Of a DNA stretch of 64,000 bases, positions 1 through 8,435 are shown in pieces (the stretch's first letter is position 1; the number at the start of each line of letters is the position of its first letter). Source of the stretch: Chthonobacter rhizosphaerae. Its GTDB lineage: Bacteria > Pseudomonadota > Alphaproteobacteria > Rhizobiales > Pleomorphomonadaceae. A program made the translations under genes and the position numbers. The stretch lies in assembly GCF_013839525.1 (NCBI RefSeq), contig NZ_JACDIS010000005.1, forward strand, positions 310,001 to 374,000. Reading direction: 5' to 3'. The notes under the pieces are model-generated. The model ran no database searches and was not told where the DNA came from. It was given only the letters and a program-made list of their open reading frames with translations.

Positions 1-39
1 CGCGCTCTTCGTCTTCGACCCAAGCCTGTCGAGAACTCC

Positions 40-612
40 ATGACCGATGCCCTGACGCTGCTTTCCACCCGTCGTTCCGTCGCGCCGGCCTTCCTCGTCG
101 AACCCGGCCCCGACGACGACCAGATCGCCACCCTGCTGACGATCGCCTCCCGCGTGCCCGACCACGGCAAGCTCGCCCCCTGGCGCTTCATCGTGATCCG
201 AGGCGACAACCGCCACCGCCTCGGGGAGCGACTCGCCGACCTCCTGAAGCGCCGCGATCCATCCGTCACGGACGCGCGCCTGGAGGAGGAGCGCCGCCGG
301 TTCGCCCGGGCGCCGCTGGTCGTCGCGGTGATCAGCCGGGCGGCCGAGCACGTGAAGATTCCGCTCTGGGAGCAGCAGCTGTCGGCCGGCGCGTCGGCCA
401 TGAACCTCGTCACCGCCGCCCACGCCCTCGGCTTCGCCGCCGCCTGGCTGTCCGAATGGGTCGCCTACGACGCGGAGGCGGCGGCCGTCGTGGGCGCCCG
501 GGAGGGCGAGCGCATCGCCGGCCTCGTCCATATCGGCACGCCCGCCCAGCCGCCGCAGGATCGCCCGCGCCCGGCGCTCGCCGACATCGTCAGCGAGTGG
601 TCCGCCGGCTGA
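40..612 (+). CDS. Nitroreductase family protein
   Basis: The 190-residue product is a compact FMN-dependent NAD(P)H nitroreductase of the YdjA-like type, probably cytosolic. The N-terminal STRRSVAP segment followed by VPDHGKLAPWRF matches the family's FMN-phosphate binding region, and WLSEWVAY near residue 150 fits the second flavin-contacting segment. The length is normal for the short single-domain subgroup. The next gene begins 14 bases downstream on the same strand and encodes another flavin enzyme, so the two are probably co-transcribed. The substrate cannot be predicted. The family call is secure; the physiological role is open. Confidence 0.88.
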   Translation: MTDALTLLSTRRSVAPAFLVEPGPDDDQIATLLTIASRVPDHGKLAPWRFIVIRGDNRHRLGERLADLLKRRDPSVTDARLEEERRRFARAPLVVAVISRAAEHVKIPLWEQQLSAGASAMNLVTAAHALGFAAAWLSEWVAYDAEAAAVVGAREGERIAGLVHIGTPAQPPQDRPRPALADIVSEWSAG

Positions 613-626
613 AAGGGGAGGGGGCG

Positions 627-1235
627 ATGTTCTACGATCCGCGGCACGAGCCGCACGGCCTGCCGCACGATCCCTTCCTGTCCCTGGTGGCGCCCCGGCC
701 GATCGGCTGGATCTCCACCCGGGCGAGGGACGGCGTGGCGAACCTCTCGCCCTACAGCTTCTTCAACGCCTTCTCGACGCGGCCCTACGTGGTCGGCTTT
801 TCCGGCACCGCCCGCAAGGACAGCGTCCGCAACGCCGAGGAGACCGGCGCCTTCGTGGTCAACGTGGCGTCCTTCTCCCTGCGGGACGCCATGAACGCCT
901 CGTCCGTGGCGGTGCCGCCGCACGTGGACGAGTTCGCGGTCGCCGGGCTCACGGCGGCGCCGTCCCGCCTCGTCGCGGCGCCCCGGGTGGCCGAAGCGCT
1001 CGCGGCGCTCGAATGCGTCACGGTCCAGGTGGTCGGGATCCGCGGCGCGGCGGGCGGCGAGCCGGCCGCCCATCTGGTGCTCGGCGAGGTGGTCGGCATC
1101 CACATCGACGAGAGCATCCTGTCGGACGGCCTCGTGGACACCGCCCGCCTGAAGCCGCTCGCCCGGCTCGGCTACATGAACTACGCGGTCGTGGAGAGCG
1201 TCTTCGACATGGCGCGCCCCAAGCCGCCGGCCTGA
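627..1235 (+). CDS. Flavin reductase family protein (FMN-binding split barrel)
   Basis: The 202-residue protein has the flavin reductase-like (DIM6/NTAB, PF01613) layout: PRPIGWISTR near the start, then SPYSFFNAFS, KDSVRNAEE and GAFVVNVAS. Such proteins bind FMN and either reduce free flavin or act as small oxidoreductases. The ATG at 627 is chosen because an AAAGGGGAGG ribosome-binding site lies just upstream and the family homology begins here; a longer in-frame reading from 456 runs inside the previous gene. It likely forms an operon with the nitroreductase. Confidence 0.86.
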   Translation: MFYDPRHEPHGLPHDPFLSLVAPRPIGWISTRARDGVANLSPYSFFNAFSTRPYVVGFSGTARKDSVRNAEETGAFVVNVASFSLRDAMNASSVAVPPHVDEFAVAGLTAAPSRLVAAPRVAEALAALECVTVQVVGIRGAAGGEPAAHLVLGEVVGIHIDESILSDGLVDTARLKPLARLGYMNYAVVESVFDMARPKPPA

Positions 1236-1295
1236 CCGCCGCCTGTCAGACCGTCGCCGACCTCCCCGCCGTCGGCCCCCCCGCCGCCGGGCGCC

Positions 1296-1880
1296 TCAGG
1301 CGACGGCGGAGGCGAGCGGCGACAGCCGCGCCGCCGGTCCATTCCTGTCCCCGTCCGTCTCCGGCTCGCCGGCCGCCGTCCGCTCGAACGGCACCAGGTC
1401 CCGCGCCGCCGCCGCGAGCGCCAACAGCCCCCGGGCCGTGGCCACGCCCGCCGACCCGTCGCCGCCGAGCGCGGCCGCGAGCGCGGGGCGGTCCAGCCCG
1501 AGCGCCACAAGGCGGGGCGACTGGGCGGCGAGCAGCGGGGCGGCGAGCACGGCCGCCGGCCGGTCCAGGAGAAGCGCGACCGCAGTCCCTCCGTCCGGCC
1601 GGTCCAGAAGCGCCTCCGCCACCGAGAGCCGAACGAGGAAGCGGCCGAAGTCGTCCATGTCCCCCGTCCCCGAGACGAGCAGCGCCGTCGGCGCGCGCGC
1701 CACCGCGGCGGCCACGGTCGCCTCGTCGGCGCGGCAGTCCAGCCGCACGAGGTCCGCCGGAGCCGGATCGTGGACGCTCCTCGCCGCCACCGACCGCGAC
1801 GGCGCCACCTCTCCCGGCTTCAGGTCGAGCCAGCGATGGCGATCGCGCAGGCTCGACGCCCTCTGGTCGTATGTATTCAT
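1296..1880 (-). CDS. Hypothetical protein with weak resemblance to HpcH/HpaI aldolase/citrate lyase (CitE-like)
   Basis: The 194-residue, Ala/Leu-rich protein is not firmly recognised. The segment PRLVALGLDRPALAAALGGD followed by ARGLLALAAAARDLVPFE has the spacing and feel of the C-terminal half of CitE/HpcH barrel enzymes, but I see no complete catalytic set and the length is well below the usual 270-300 residues. It could be a degenerate CitE-like protein or a clade-specific protein. It starts 70 bases from a divergent lytic transglycosylase gene, with a possible CtrA box between them. Confidence 0.5.
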   Translation of the reverse strand: MNTYDQRASSLRDRHRWLDLKPGEVAPSRSVAARSVHDPAPADLVRLDCRADEATVAAAVARAPTALLVSGTGDMDDFGRFLVRLSVAEALLDRPDGGTAVALLLDRPAAVLAAPLLAAQSPRLVALGLDRPALAAALGGDGSAGVATARGLLALAAAARDLVPFERTAAGEPETDGDRNGPAARLSPLASAVA

Positions 1881-1896
1881 TCGAATTTACCTGTTG

Positions 1897-1904
1897 TTAA
1901 CCAT
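1897..1904. promoter_or_regulatory. Possible CtrA half-site TTAACCAT between divergent genes
   Basis: TTAACCAT is a known variant of the alphaproteobacterial CtrA binding motif. It lies 45 bases before the transglycosylase start and 17 bases before the divergent gene start, in a locally AT-rich stretch. Eight bases alone are weak evidence, but the window also encodes ctrA. Confidence 0.35.
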
Positions 1905-1949
1905 GATGGCGGCAGTTTGCGCTCATGGCTCTCCCATGGGGACGCATCG

Positions 1950-3083
1950 ATGAAGTCGGCCTTCGAATGGGTCTACACGCCGCAGACCACGGCCGCGCGG
2001 CCGGCGTCGCCCAAACCGTCCAACAGCGCCGTCAGCGACCGCATCGAGCAGGCGTTCGCCGCCGCCAGCGACACCACCGGCACGTCCTTTGAATACCTCC
2101 TGAAGACGGCCCAGCGGGAGTCCTCGCTCGACACCACCGCCAACGCCCGCACGTCGTCCGCCGCCGGCCTCTTCCAGTTCATCGAGAGCACCTGGCTCGC
2201 CACCATGAAGACGGCCGGCGCCGACTTCGGTCTCGGCCGCTACGCCGACGCCATCGAGCGGAGCGCGAACGGACGCTACACGGTCCGCGATCCCGGGCTC
2301 CGGCGCGAGATCCTGGACCTTCGCTACGACCCGGACATCTCGTCCATGATGGCGGGCGCACTCACCCGCCAGAACGCGAGCTATCTTGCCGGGCGGCTCG
2401 GCCGCGAGGCGAGCGCGGGCGAACTCTACATCGCGCACTTCCTCGGCGCTCGCGGCGCGGCCTCCTTCATCGCCCTCGCCGAAGCCTCGCCCCAGGCGAA
2501 CGCCGCGTCGGCCTTTCCCCGGCAGGCCGGCGCGAACCGGCACATATTCTACGACGGCGACGGCGCCCGCACGATCGGCGAGGTCTACGGCGAACTGGTG
2601 CGCCTCCACCGCGGCAACGATCCGGCCGGCGGCGAGCCGGTGAGGACGGCGGCCGTCGCCGGATCGGCGTCGACCGCGTCCGTCGACGAGACCGTCAACG
2701 GTCTCGTCGAGCCGTCTCCCGAGGGCGTCGAGATCGCCGCGCGCATCGCCGGCGCCGACGCGGTGCTCGGCTACGCGGACCCGGGCGACCGGGTGCGCGC
2801 GGGCTGGACCGCCGCGGCCGCTTCGGGCGCGTTCGAGAGCCTGTTCCGCACCGACGGGCCGTCGAAGCCGGTCGGCCAGACGGCCACCTTCTTCCGCGGC
2901 TTCAGCCTGGCGCCCGGCCTGTTCGAGATGGCCGCCGCCGCCGACACGGCCGCCGCCGAGACGGCCGCGGCCGAAGAAGCCCAGCCGCTCTCCACGCCCG
3001 GCCCGTCGCCCTTCGCCGAGGCCGAACGCAAGAAGCGGCGCGGCCCGCTCGACCTCACCCGCTTCCTGAACATCAAGTCCTGA
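1950..3083 (+). CDS. Lytic transglycosylase domain-containing protein
   Basis: The 377-residue protein carries a soluble lytic transglycosylase (SLT) fold at its N-terminus: TAQRESSLD with the likely catalytic Glu at residue 57, then SSAAGLFQFIESTW, the usual signature of enzymes that cleave peptidoglycan to 1,6-anhydromuropeptides. GELYIAHFLGARGA near residue 155 is the third conserved segment. The C-terminal half is Ala-rich, low in complexity and ends in basic residues. No clear signal peptide follows the chosen ATG at 1950; the longer in-frame reading from 1770 overlaps the divergent gene and looks non-coding. A role in flagellar or septal wall opening is plausible. Confidence 0.82.
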   Translation: MKSAFEWVYTPQTTAARPASPKPSNSAVSDRIEQAFAAASDTTGTSFEYLLKTAQRESSLDTTANARTSSAAGLFQFIESTWLATMKTAGADFGLGRYADAIERSANGRYTVRDPGLRREILDLRYDPDISSMMAGALTRQNASYLAGRLGREASAGELYIAHFLGARGAASFIALAEASPQANAASAFPRQAGANRHIFYDGDGARTIGEVYGELVRLHRGNDPAGGEPVRTAAVAGSASTASVDETVNGLVEPSPEGVEIAARIAGADAVLGYADPGDRVRAGWTAAAASGAFESLFRTDGPSKPVGQTATFFRGFSLAPGLFEMAAAADTAAAETAAAEEAQPLSTPGPSPFAEAERKKRRGPLDLTRFLNIKS

Positions 3084-3377
3084 CGCCGCCACGCCGTGGC
3101 GCCCGCCCGCCCGCCGACGAGGCGGCCCCGGCCGCGCGCGACCCCCGGCCCGGCCGCCTGCAGTTCGGTCGCATCGCGCACCTTCCCGCCGCGCGGCTTC
3201 TCCGCGCCGCAGTGGTGAACGACCGGTTTCCAAACGTGGTGAACCGCTCGTTAAGCATCACCGTGGCACTTTCACGGAACCAGAGTCGGGCGCGCGCCCT
3301 CGCGGCGCGATCCGGCGTCTGGGCCCGGCCGCCACGGCAGATGGACGGCGGCCGGCGCGTCCTGGCGGAGGCTGTCG

Positions 3378-4553
3378 ATGGTCACGGTCCGGTTGCTTCA
3401 GTGGTTGGACAACGCGCCGCCTCCGGCGCGCGCCGGGGCCGTCGCCCCGCTCGTCAACAGCTACATGCACCAGGCCTTGTCGCCCGCGGCCCGCGAAACA
3501 CTTGACGTCGCCATGACGCTCCTCCTCGACGACCCGGCGCCGGAGGTGCGCCGCGCGCTCGCCGAGGCGCTCGCCATCCACGAGACCGCCCCCCGCCATC
3601 TCATCGTGGCGCTCGCCCACGACCTGCCGTCGGTCGCCGAGCCCGTGCTCCGGCGCTCGCCCTGCCTGCTCGATCCGGAACTCGTCGAGGCGGTGCGCGG
3701 CGGGTCCGTGCGGGCCCAGGTGGCGGTCGCCTCCCGGCCGTGGGTCGGCTTCGCGGTGTCCGACATCATCGCCGCCGAGGCGGACGGCCGCGCGGTGCTG
3801 GCGCTCCTGCGCAACGACGGCGCCGACCTCTCCTACGAGGCGTTCGCCACCGCGGCGGAGCGCTTCGGCGACGATCCCGACGTGCGCGCGGTCCTGTTCG
3901 GACGGCCGGACCTTCCCATCGCGGTCCGCCAGTCCGTCATCGCGCGCCTCGGCACGGCCCTCAACGGTCTCATGGTCGCGCGCGACTGGATAGCCGGCGA
4001 TCGCGCCAAGTCCATCGTGCGCGAGGCGTGCGAGAAGGCCACGGTCGTCCTGGCCGCCGAAGCCGGCGAGGAGGAGCTGGAGGACCTCGTGGAGCACCTG
4101 CGCACCACCGGCCAGCTGACGCCGGCGCTCATCCTGCGCTCCGCCTGCACGGGCAACATCCGCTTCCTGGAGGCCGCGCTCGCCCGCCTGACGGGGCTTG
4201 CCGGCGACCGGGTCTACGCCATCCTGATCGACGGTCGCCAATCGGCGGTGCTCGCCCTGTTCGCCCGCGCGGGGCTGCCGGAACGCTGCCGCGGAGCGCT
4301 CTACGCCGCCCTTGAAGCCTGGCGCGAGCTCGTGGCCGAGGAGACCGTGGTGGAGGGCCCCACCTTCGCCCGGCGCATGGTCGAGCGGGTGCTGACGCGT
4401 TACCGCAGCTTCAAGGACGACGAGGTGGACGATCTTCTGGCGCTCCTGCGCCGGCTCGCCGCCGAGGCCGCGCGGGACGCGGCGCGCGCCCGGGCCGCCG
4501 AGATGATGGACGAAGCGGTCGCCCGGATGCCCGACGTGGACATGGCCGCGTGA
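3378..4553 (+). CDS. DUF2336 domain-containing protein
   Basis: The 391-residue helical-repeat protein matches the alphaproteobacterial DUF2336 family: an N-terminal region with PEVRRALAEALA and HLIVALAHDLPSVAEPVL, and a C-terminal stretch with RMVERVLTRY and a charged Ala-rich tail. No catalytic motif is visible; family members are generally uncharacterised, and some lie in cell-cycle or motility regulons. The ATG at 3378 has GGAGG seven bases upstream. It converges with an Hpt-domain gene that ends 35 bases away. The 294 bases before it hold no recognisable gene, only a possible TTAAGCAT box near 3250. Confidence 0.8.
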   Translation: MVTVRLLQWLDNAPPPARAGAVAPLVNSYMHQALSPAARETLDVAMTLLLDDPAPEVRRALAEALAIHETAPRHLIVALAHDLPSVAEPVLRRSPCLLDPELVEAVRGGSVRAQVAVASRPWVGFAVSDIIAAEADGRAVLALLRNDGADLSYEAFATAAERFGDDPDVRAVLFGRPDLPIAVRQSVIARLGTALNGLMVARDWIAGDRAKSIVREACEKATVVLAAEAGEEELEDLVEHLRTTGQLTPALILRSACTGNIRFLEAALARLTGLAGDRVYAILIDGRQSAVLALFARAGLPERCRGALYAALEAWRELVAEETVVEGPTFARRMVERVLTRYRSFKDDEVDDLLALLRRLAAEAARDAARARAAEMMDEAVARMPDVDMAA

Positions 4554-4587
4554 GCGGCGGACGCCGGCGGCGGCGCTCCGGGGCGGG

Positions 4588-5109
4588 TCAGTCCAGCGAC
4601 GGCTCCGGCGGAGCGTGCTCCGCCAGGTAGGCGGCCGAAAGGCCGTTCAGCAGCGAGACGAGTTCCGATCCGATCCGGTCGCCCTCGTCGCGCACGGACT
4701 CCCGGAAGATCGCCTGGATCGCCTGCACGTGCTGGTCCACCAGGGCGAGCGGCAGGTCGTCCCGGCTCGGCAGCCGGTCGAGGAGGGCGCACAGGCTCCC
4801 CGCCGCATGGGCGACCAGCGGATAGCCGAGGGTGGTGGCCTGGCCTTTCAGGTCGTGGACCGCCCGGAAGAAGGCGTCGCGCGCCTCGCCGTCCGGATGG
4901 CCGGCCGCCCCCCAGGCCTCGTAGCGACGGCCCACCGTGGCGATCTCGTCCCTCATCCAGGTCTCGAAGTTCGACGACAGGATCTTCAGCGCCGCCTCGG
5001 CCCGGCTCACCGGGTCGTCGCCGGCGCCGCGGCTCTTTACCTCGCGGACCTTCTTGCGGAGATCGTTCTTCGCCTCGACGACCTCGAGCGCCTGCTTGCG
5101 TGCGGCCAT
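4588..5109 (-). CDS. Hpt domain-containing phosphotransfer protein
   Basis: The 173-residue protein contains a histidine phosphotransfer module: AVHDLKGQATTLG, with the probable phosphorylated His at residue 85 in the HxxKG context, inside a predominantly helical segment (residues 40-140). It lacks a kinase ATPase domain, so it should relay phosphate between a hybrid kinase and a response regulator rather than start signalling. The partner kinase is not in the window; CtrA, encoded 2.2 kb away, is one conceivable end point, though ChpT normally serves it. The N-terminal 30 residues are highly charged. Confidence 0.8.
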   Translation of the reverse strand: MAARKQALEVVEAKNDLRKKVREVKSRGAGDDPVSRAEAALKILSSNFETWMRDEIATVGRRYEAWGAAGHPDGEARDAFFRAVHDLKGQATTLGYPLVAHAAGSLCALLDRLPSRDDLPLALVDQHVQAIQAIFRESVRDEGDRIGSELVSLLNGLSAAYLAEHAPPEPSLD

Positions 5110-5224
5110 GATCGGACGTGTCCTCAGCCGGGCGCCGGCCCGGCCGGCGCGCTCCCATCCCCGACAGTGACCGATCGGGGTTAAACTTTTGCTTAGCTGA
5201 ATGGCTCAGGTGTCCGCCGGCCGG

Positions 5225-6010
5225 TCAGTAGCGGAACTGTTCGGCGAGGATCCGCTCGTCCCAATTGTGGTCCCGGTCGAACAGGATCAGGCTGCGCTGC
5301 TTGTGGTCCTCGCGCACGGTCACCTTCACCACGTCCCGGATCTCGGTGAAGTCGGCCGCCGCGCTCACCGGGCGCTTCTGGGTCTCCAGCACGTCGATCA
5401 CCACCGTGCAACGGTTCGGCACCAGGGCGCCGCGCCAGCGCCGCGGCCGGAACGGGCTGATCGGCGTCAGCGCCAGCAGCGGCGCGTGAATCGGCAGGAT
5501 GGGGCCGTGGGCCGACAGGTTGTAGGCGGTGGAGCCCGTGGGCGTCGCCACCATCACGCCGTCGCAGATCAGTTCCTCCAGCCGCACCTTGCCGTCGATG
5601 GCGATCCGAAGCTTGGCGGCCTGATAGGTCTGCCGCAGCAGCGACACCTCGTTGATGGCCCGCGCCGCGTGGCTCGCGCCGGAGGCGTCCACGGCGGTCA
5701 TGATCAGCGGGTGGATCGCCGTCACCACCGAGTTTGCGAGGCGCTCCCGGAGGGCGTCGTAGCGGAACTCGTTCATCAGGAAGCCGACCGAGCCGCGGTT
5801 CATGCCGTAGATCGGCTTGTCGGTGTTCATGAAGGCGTGCAGGGTGGTCAGCATCAGCCCGTCGCCGCCGAGGGTGATGATGACGTCGGCCTCCTCCGGC
5901 GGCACGTCGCCATAGAGGTCGACGAGCTTTGCGCGGGCCTCCTGCGCCTCTTCCGTGTCGCTCGCCACGAAGGCGAGCCGATCGAAGGAGGGGATCACGC
6001 GATGCGCCAT
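5225..6010 (-). CDS. nadK: NAD kinase
   Basis: The 261-residue enzyme phosphorylates NAD to NADP in the cytosol. The hallmark GGDG motif is at residues 48-51 (ITLGGDGLM), followed by [22 protein letters not shown] and the diagnostic [16 protein letters not shown] loop. The length is typical for rhizobial NAD kinases, which are shorter at the N-terminus than the E. coli enzyme. The start at 6010 is kept because homology begins within a few residues of it. It is transcribed away from cutA. Confidence 0.96.
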   Translation of the reverse strand: MAHRVIPSFDRLAFVASDTEEAQEARAKLVDLYGDVPPEEADVIITLGGDGLMLTTLHAFMNTDKPIYGMNRGSVGFLMNEFRYDALRERLANSVVTAIHPLIMTAVDASGASHAARAINEVSLLRQTYQAAKLRIAIDGKVRLEELICDGVMVATPTGSTAYNLSAHGPILPIHAPLLALTPISPFRPRRWRGALVPNRCTVVIDVLETQKRPVSAAADFTEIRDVVKVTVREDHKQRSLILFDRDHNWDERILAEQFRY

Positions 6011-6154
6011 CGGTCCTCTCGTGACATGGGGCCCGGCGCGCCGGTGCCTCCGTGACCTTTGCCGGAGGGTGCCCCCCGCATGTCCGCGTTCTGCCGCTTT
6101 TCATCCGCTAACATGGCCGCCTTGAAAAGGGAACGGACAACGGAGGGCAACCCC

Positions 6155-6484
6155 ATGGCCGCACCGTCGCAGTTGCGCCTCGTCACCGTCACGTTCCCGA
6201 GCGAGGAGACCGCCCGGGCGGTGGCCCGCCAGGTGGTGGCGACGCGGCTGGCGGCCTGCGTGAACGTGCTGCCGGGCGTCCTGTCGGTCTACCGGTGGGA
6301 GGGCGAGATCTGCGAGGACCGGGAGGTGCTCGCGGCGATCAAGACCACCGCCGACCGGGTGCCGGAGCTCCTGGCCGCCGTGAAGGCGGCCCACCCCTAT
6401 GACCTCCCGGCCGTCGAGGTGGTCGCCGTGGAGACGGCGGGGGAGGGGGTCGAGGCCTGGGTGCGCGAAGCGACCGGCGGATGA
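6155..6484 (+). CDS. cutA: Divalent-cation tolerance protein CutA
   Basis: The 109-residue protein is a CutA1-family trimer-forming protein implicated in copper and other divalent metal tolerance. Family features are VTFPSEETARAVARQVV, the LAACVNVLPGVLSVYRWEGEI segment (its Cys is conserved in the family) and YDLPAVEVVAV near the C-terminus. The ATG at 6155 is preferred over an upstream in-frame start at 6059 because it follows CGGAGGG at a proper distance and matches the family length. Its stop lies 11 bases from the end of the convergent ATPase gene. Confidence 0.93.
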   Translation: MAAPSQLRLVTVTFPSEETARAVARQVVATRLAACVNVLPGVLSVYRWEGEICEDREVLAAIKTTADRVPELLAAVKAAHPYDLPAVEVVAVETAGEGVEAWVREATGG

Positions 6485-6495
6485 GCGCGTCCGGC

Positions 6496-7122
6496 TCAGC
6501 CGAGGCAGAGGTCCGCGAGACGCATCAGGTCGGTGCCGATCGCGACCCGGCCCGGGTGGCCGCTCTCGAACATGCCACCGCCCGCCTGCACCATGCGCTG
6601 GAATTCCACGCTGTCGGGAAGCACGACCGCCACCGGCGCGCCCAGCTTCTCCTCCACCTCGGCGACCACGCGGGCCGTCGCCGGCGACTTGCGCACCCGG
6701 TTCAGCACGAAGTGGACGGCGATGCGGTTCTTGCGCACGCCCTTGTTCTCGTTCACCGCCTTCATGAGGGCGAGCGTCGCGTCCACGTCCAGCGGCGAGG
6801 CGGAGAGCGGCACCACCAGCACGTCCGAGAGAGTAATCAGGTCCTGGAGCGACTGCTTGCGCAGCCCCGCGCGCCCGTCCACCAGCACCACGTCGGTCTT
6901 GGCGGCCTTCAGGGCGTCCGCGTCGAGCTTGCGGAAGTCCAGGCAGCCCGCGATGGCCGGGTAGCCCGACCGCGCGGCGTTCCACCGGGTCAGGCTCTTC
7001 TGGTAGTCCGCGTCGGCGAGCGTCAGACGGACGTCCGACCGCGCCAGGGCGCACGCCAGATTGGTCGAGACGGTCGTCTTGCCGACGCCGCCCTTGGAGT
7101 TCACGACGGAAATGACGCGCAC
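6496..7122 (-). CDS. ParA-family P-loop ATPase
   Basis: The 208-residue protein is a ParA/MinD-superfamily ATPase with the deviant Walker A motif NSKGGVGKTT at residues 8-17, DVVLVDGRAG as the Walker B region and LIALND-like VHFVLNRVRK downstream. Such proteins position plasmids, chromosomes or large protein complexes. No parB partner or parS-like site is adjacent, so this is an orphan type, possibly positioning a chemotaxis or flagellar complex given the neighbouring ctrA and fliIJ. The GTG at 7122 is chosen because GGGTGGGGA precedes it and homology begins at once; a longer start at 7167 adds an unconserved basic leader. Confidence 0.85.
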   Translation of the reverse strand: MRVISVVNSKGGVGKTTVSTNLACALARSDVRLTLADADYQKSLTRWNAARSGYPAIAGCLDFRKLDADALKAAKTDVVLVDGRAGLRKQSLQDLITLSDVLVVPLSASPLDVDATLALMKAVNENKGVRKNRIAVHFVLNRVRKSPATARVVAEVEEKLGAPVAVVLPDSVEFQRMVQAGGGMFESGHPGRVAIGTDLMRLADLCLG

Positions 7123-7228
7123 GGTCCCCACCCTTGGCGACGTCCGACGGGTCCGCCGCGTCCGCAACTATCGGGAGTCCGGCCGTCCGCGTCAAGGCGA
7201 AGCGCACCCCGTGCGCCCCGCCGAACAC

Positions 7229-7253
7229 GAAAAAGCCCCGCGTCGGCGGGGCT
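7229..7253 (-). terminator. Intrinsic terminator of ctrA
   Basis: On the minus strand an 8-bp stem AGCCCCGC/GCGGGGCT with a four-base loop is followed by five T residues, 50 bases after the ctrA stop codon. This is a standard rho-independent terminator. Confidence 0.85.
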
Positions 7254-7302
7254 CGTCGGTGCTCTCCGGGTGCGGACGCCGGATCGGCGCCCGGTTCTCC
7301 CG

Positions 7303-7998
7303 TCAGGCGATCTCGCGGATGTCGTCCGGCTCGCGCAGCACGTAGCCGCGGCCCCAGACGGTCTCGATGTAGTTCTTGCCGTCGGTCGCGTTGGCGAGCT
7401 TCTTGCGCAGCTTGCAGATGAAGACGTCGATGATCTTCAGCTCCGGCTCGTCCATGCCGCCGTAGAGATGGTTGAGGAACATCTCCTTGGTCAGCGTCGT
7501 GCCCTTGCGCAGGCTCAGGAGCTCCAGCATCTGGTACTCCTTGCCGGTCAGGTGCACCCGCTGGCCGTTCACTTCCACCGTCTTGGTGTCGAGGTTCACC
7601 ACCAGGTCGCCGGTCACGATCACCGACTGGGCGTGTCCCTTCGAGCGGCGCACGATCGCATGGATGCGGGCGATCAGCTCGTCCTTGTGGAACGGCTTGG
7701 TCATGTAGTCGTCGGCGCCGAAGCCGAGACCACGCACCTTGTCCTCGATGTTGCCCAGGCCCGAGAGGATCAGGATGGGCGTTTTCACCTTCGACACACG
7801 GAGCGTCCGCAGGACCTCGTAGCCGGACATGTCCGGGAGGTTCAGGTCGAGCAGGATGATGTCGTAGTCGTAGAGTTTACCCAGGTCGATGCCTTCTTCG
7901 CCCAGGTCCGTCGTGTAGACGTTGAAGCTCTCAGACTTCAGCATCAGCTCGATGCTCTGTGCGGTCGCGCTGTCGTCCTCGATCAGCAAAACGCGCAT
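7303..7998 (-). CDS. ctrA: Cell-cycle response regulator transcription factor CtrA
   Basis: The 231-residue protein is an almost canonical CtrA: a receiver domain (residues 1-115) with the phospho-acceptor Asp51 in [11 protein letters not shown], and an OmpR-type winged-helix domain (residues 125-225) with [17 protein letters not shown] and [15 protein letters not shown]. In alphaproteobacteria CtrA controls flagellar genes, division and, in some orders, replication initiation. It is divergent from fliI, and the shared intergenic region is rich in GANTC sites and contains an ATGGTTAAC box, which fits autoregulation and methylation control. A terminator follows directly. Confidence 0.98.
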   Translation of the reverse strand: MRVLLIEDDSATAQSIELMLKSESFNVYTTDLGEEGIDLGKLYDYDIILLDLNLPDMSGYEVLRTLRVSKVKTPILILSGLGNIEDKVRGLGFGADDYMTKPFHKDELIARIHAIVRRSKGHAQSVIVTGDLVVNLDTKTVEVNGQRVHLTGKEYQMLELLSLRKGTTLTKEMFLNHLYGGMDEPELKIIDVFICKLRKKLANATDGKNYIETVWGRGYVLREPDDIREIA

Positions 7999-8435
7999 GC
8001 CAATCCCCTCGTGTTTTTCGGCCCCGTCCCAACTTCCTGTCGGCCACGGGGTCCGGCATTGCCGGGCCGTCGACGTCGGAGTTCAGGCTACCCAGAAATG
8101 GTTAACAAACTCTGATTCCACGCCGCAAGCGAATTGGAGAAGAGTCTGCAAATTGGGTCTCAACACGTTCTGATTCCTTCGGGAATCACGGGCGGAGAAC
8201 CTCACTTACCATTTTAACAAAGGCCCCTAACCGACTCACACGACTCAACCATCCGGGTTGTCCACAGCACGCCCGGGCCACGGCCATCCGCCGCCCATCG
8301 CACTCGGGTAAATCATTAACGCCGCCCGTAAACGAACCGTTACCCTGGACGAATCAAACGGGACTTCGCATTCACGGATTCGAGAGTGTCGCAATCCGGT
8401 CACACCAGGAAGGCGGGAGCCTCCAGGAGGGCGTC
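7999..8435. promoter_or_regulatory. ctrA-fliI divergent promoter region with eight GANTC sites
   Basis: This 437-base region is visibly more AT-rich than its surroundings. GANTC sites lie at 8114, 8142, 8172, 8183, 8233, 8242, 8351 and 8377. An ATGGTTAAC box (the reverse of TTAACCAT) lies at 8098-8106, and looser TTAA/GTAA half-sites at 8315-8345. CcrM methylates GANTC, and ctrA promoters are known CcrM and CtrA targets in Caulobacter. Exact promoter elements were not assigned. Confidence 0.7.

Noticed and set aside
5178-5200. TTAA-N8-TTAG sequence upstream of the Hpt gene as a CtrA site
   Set aside because: The spacing is one base off the TTAA-N7-TTAA consensus, and it alone is not convincing.
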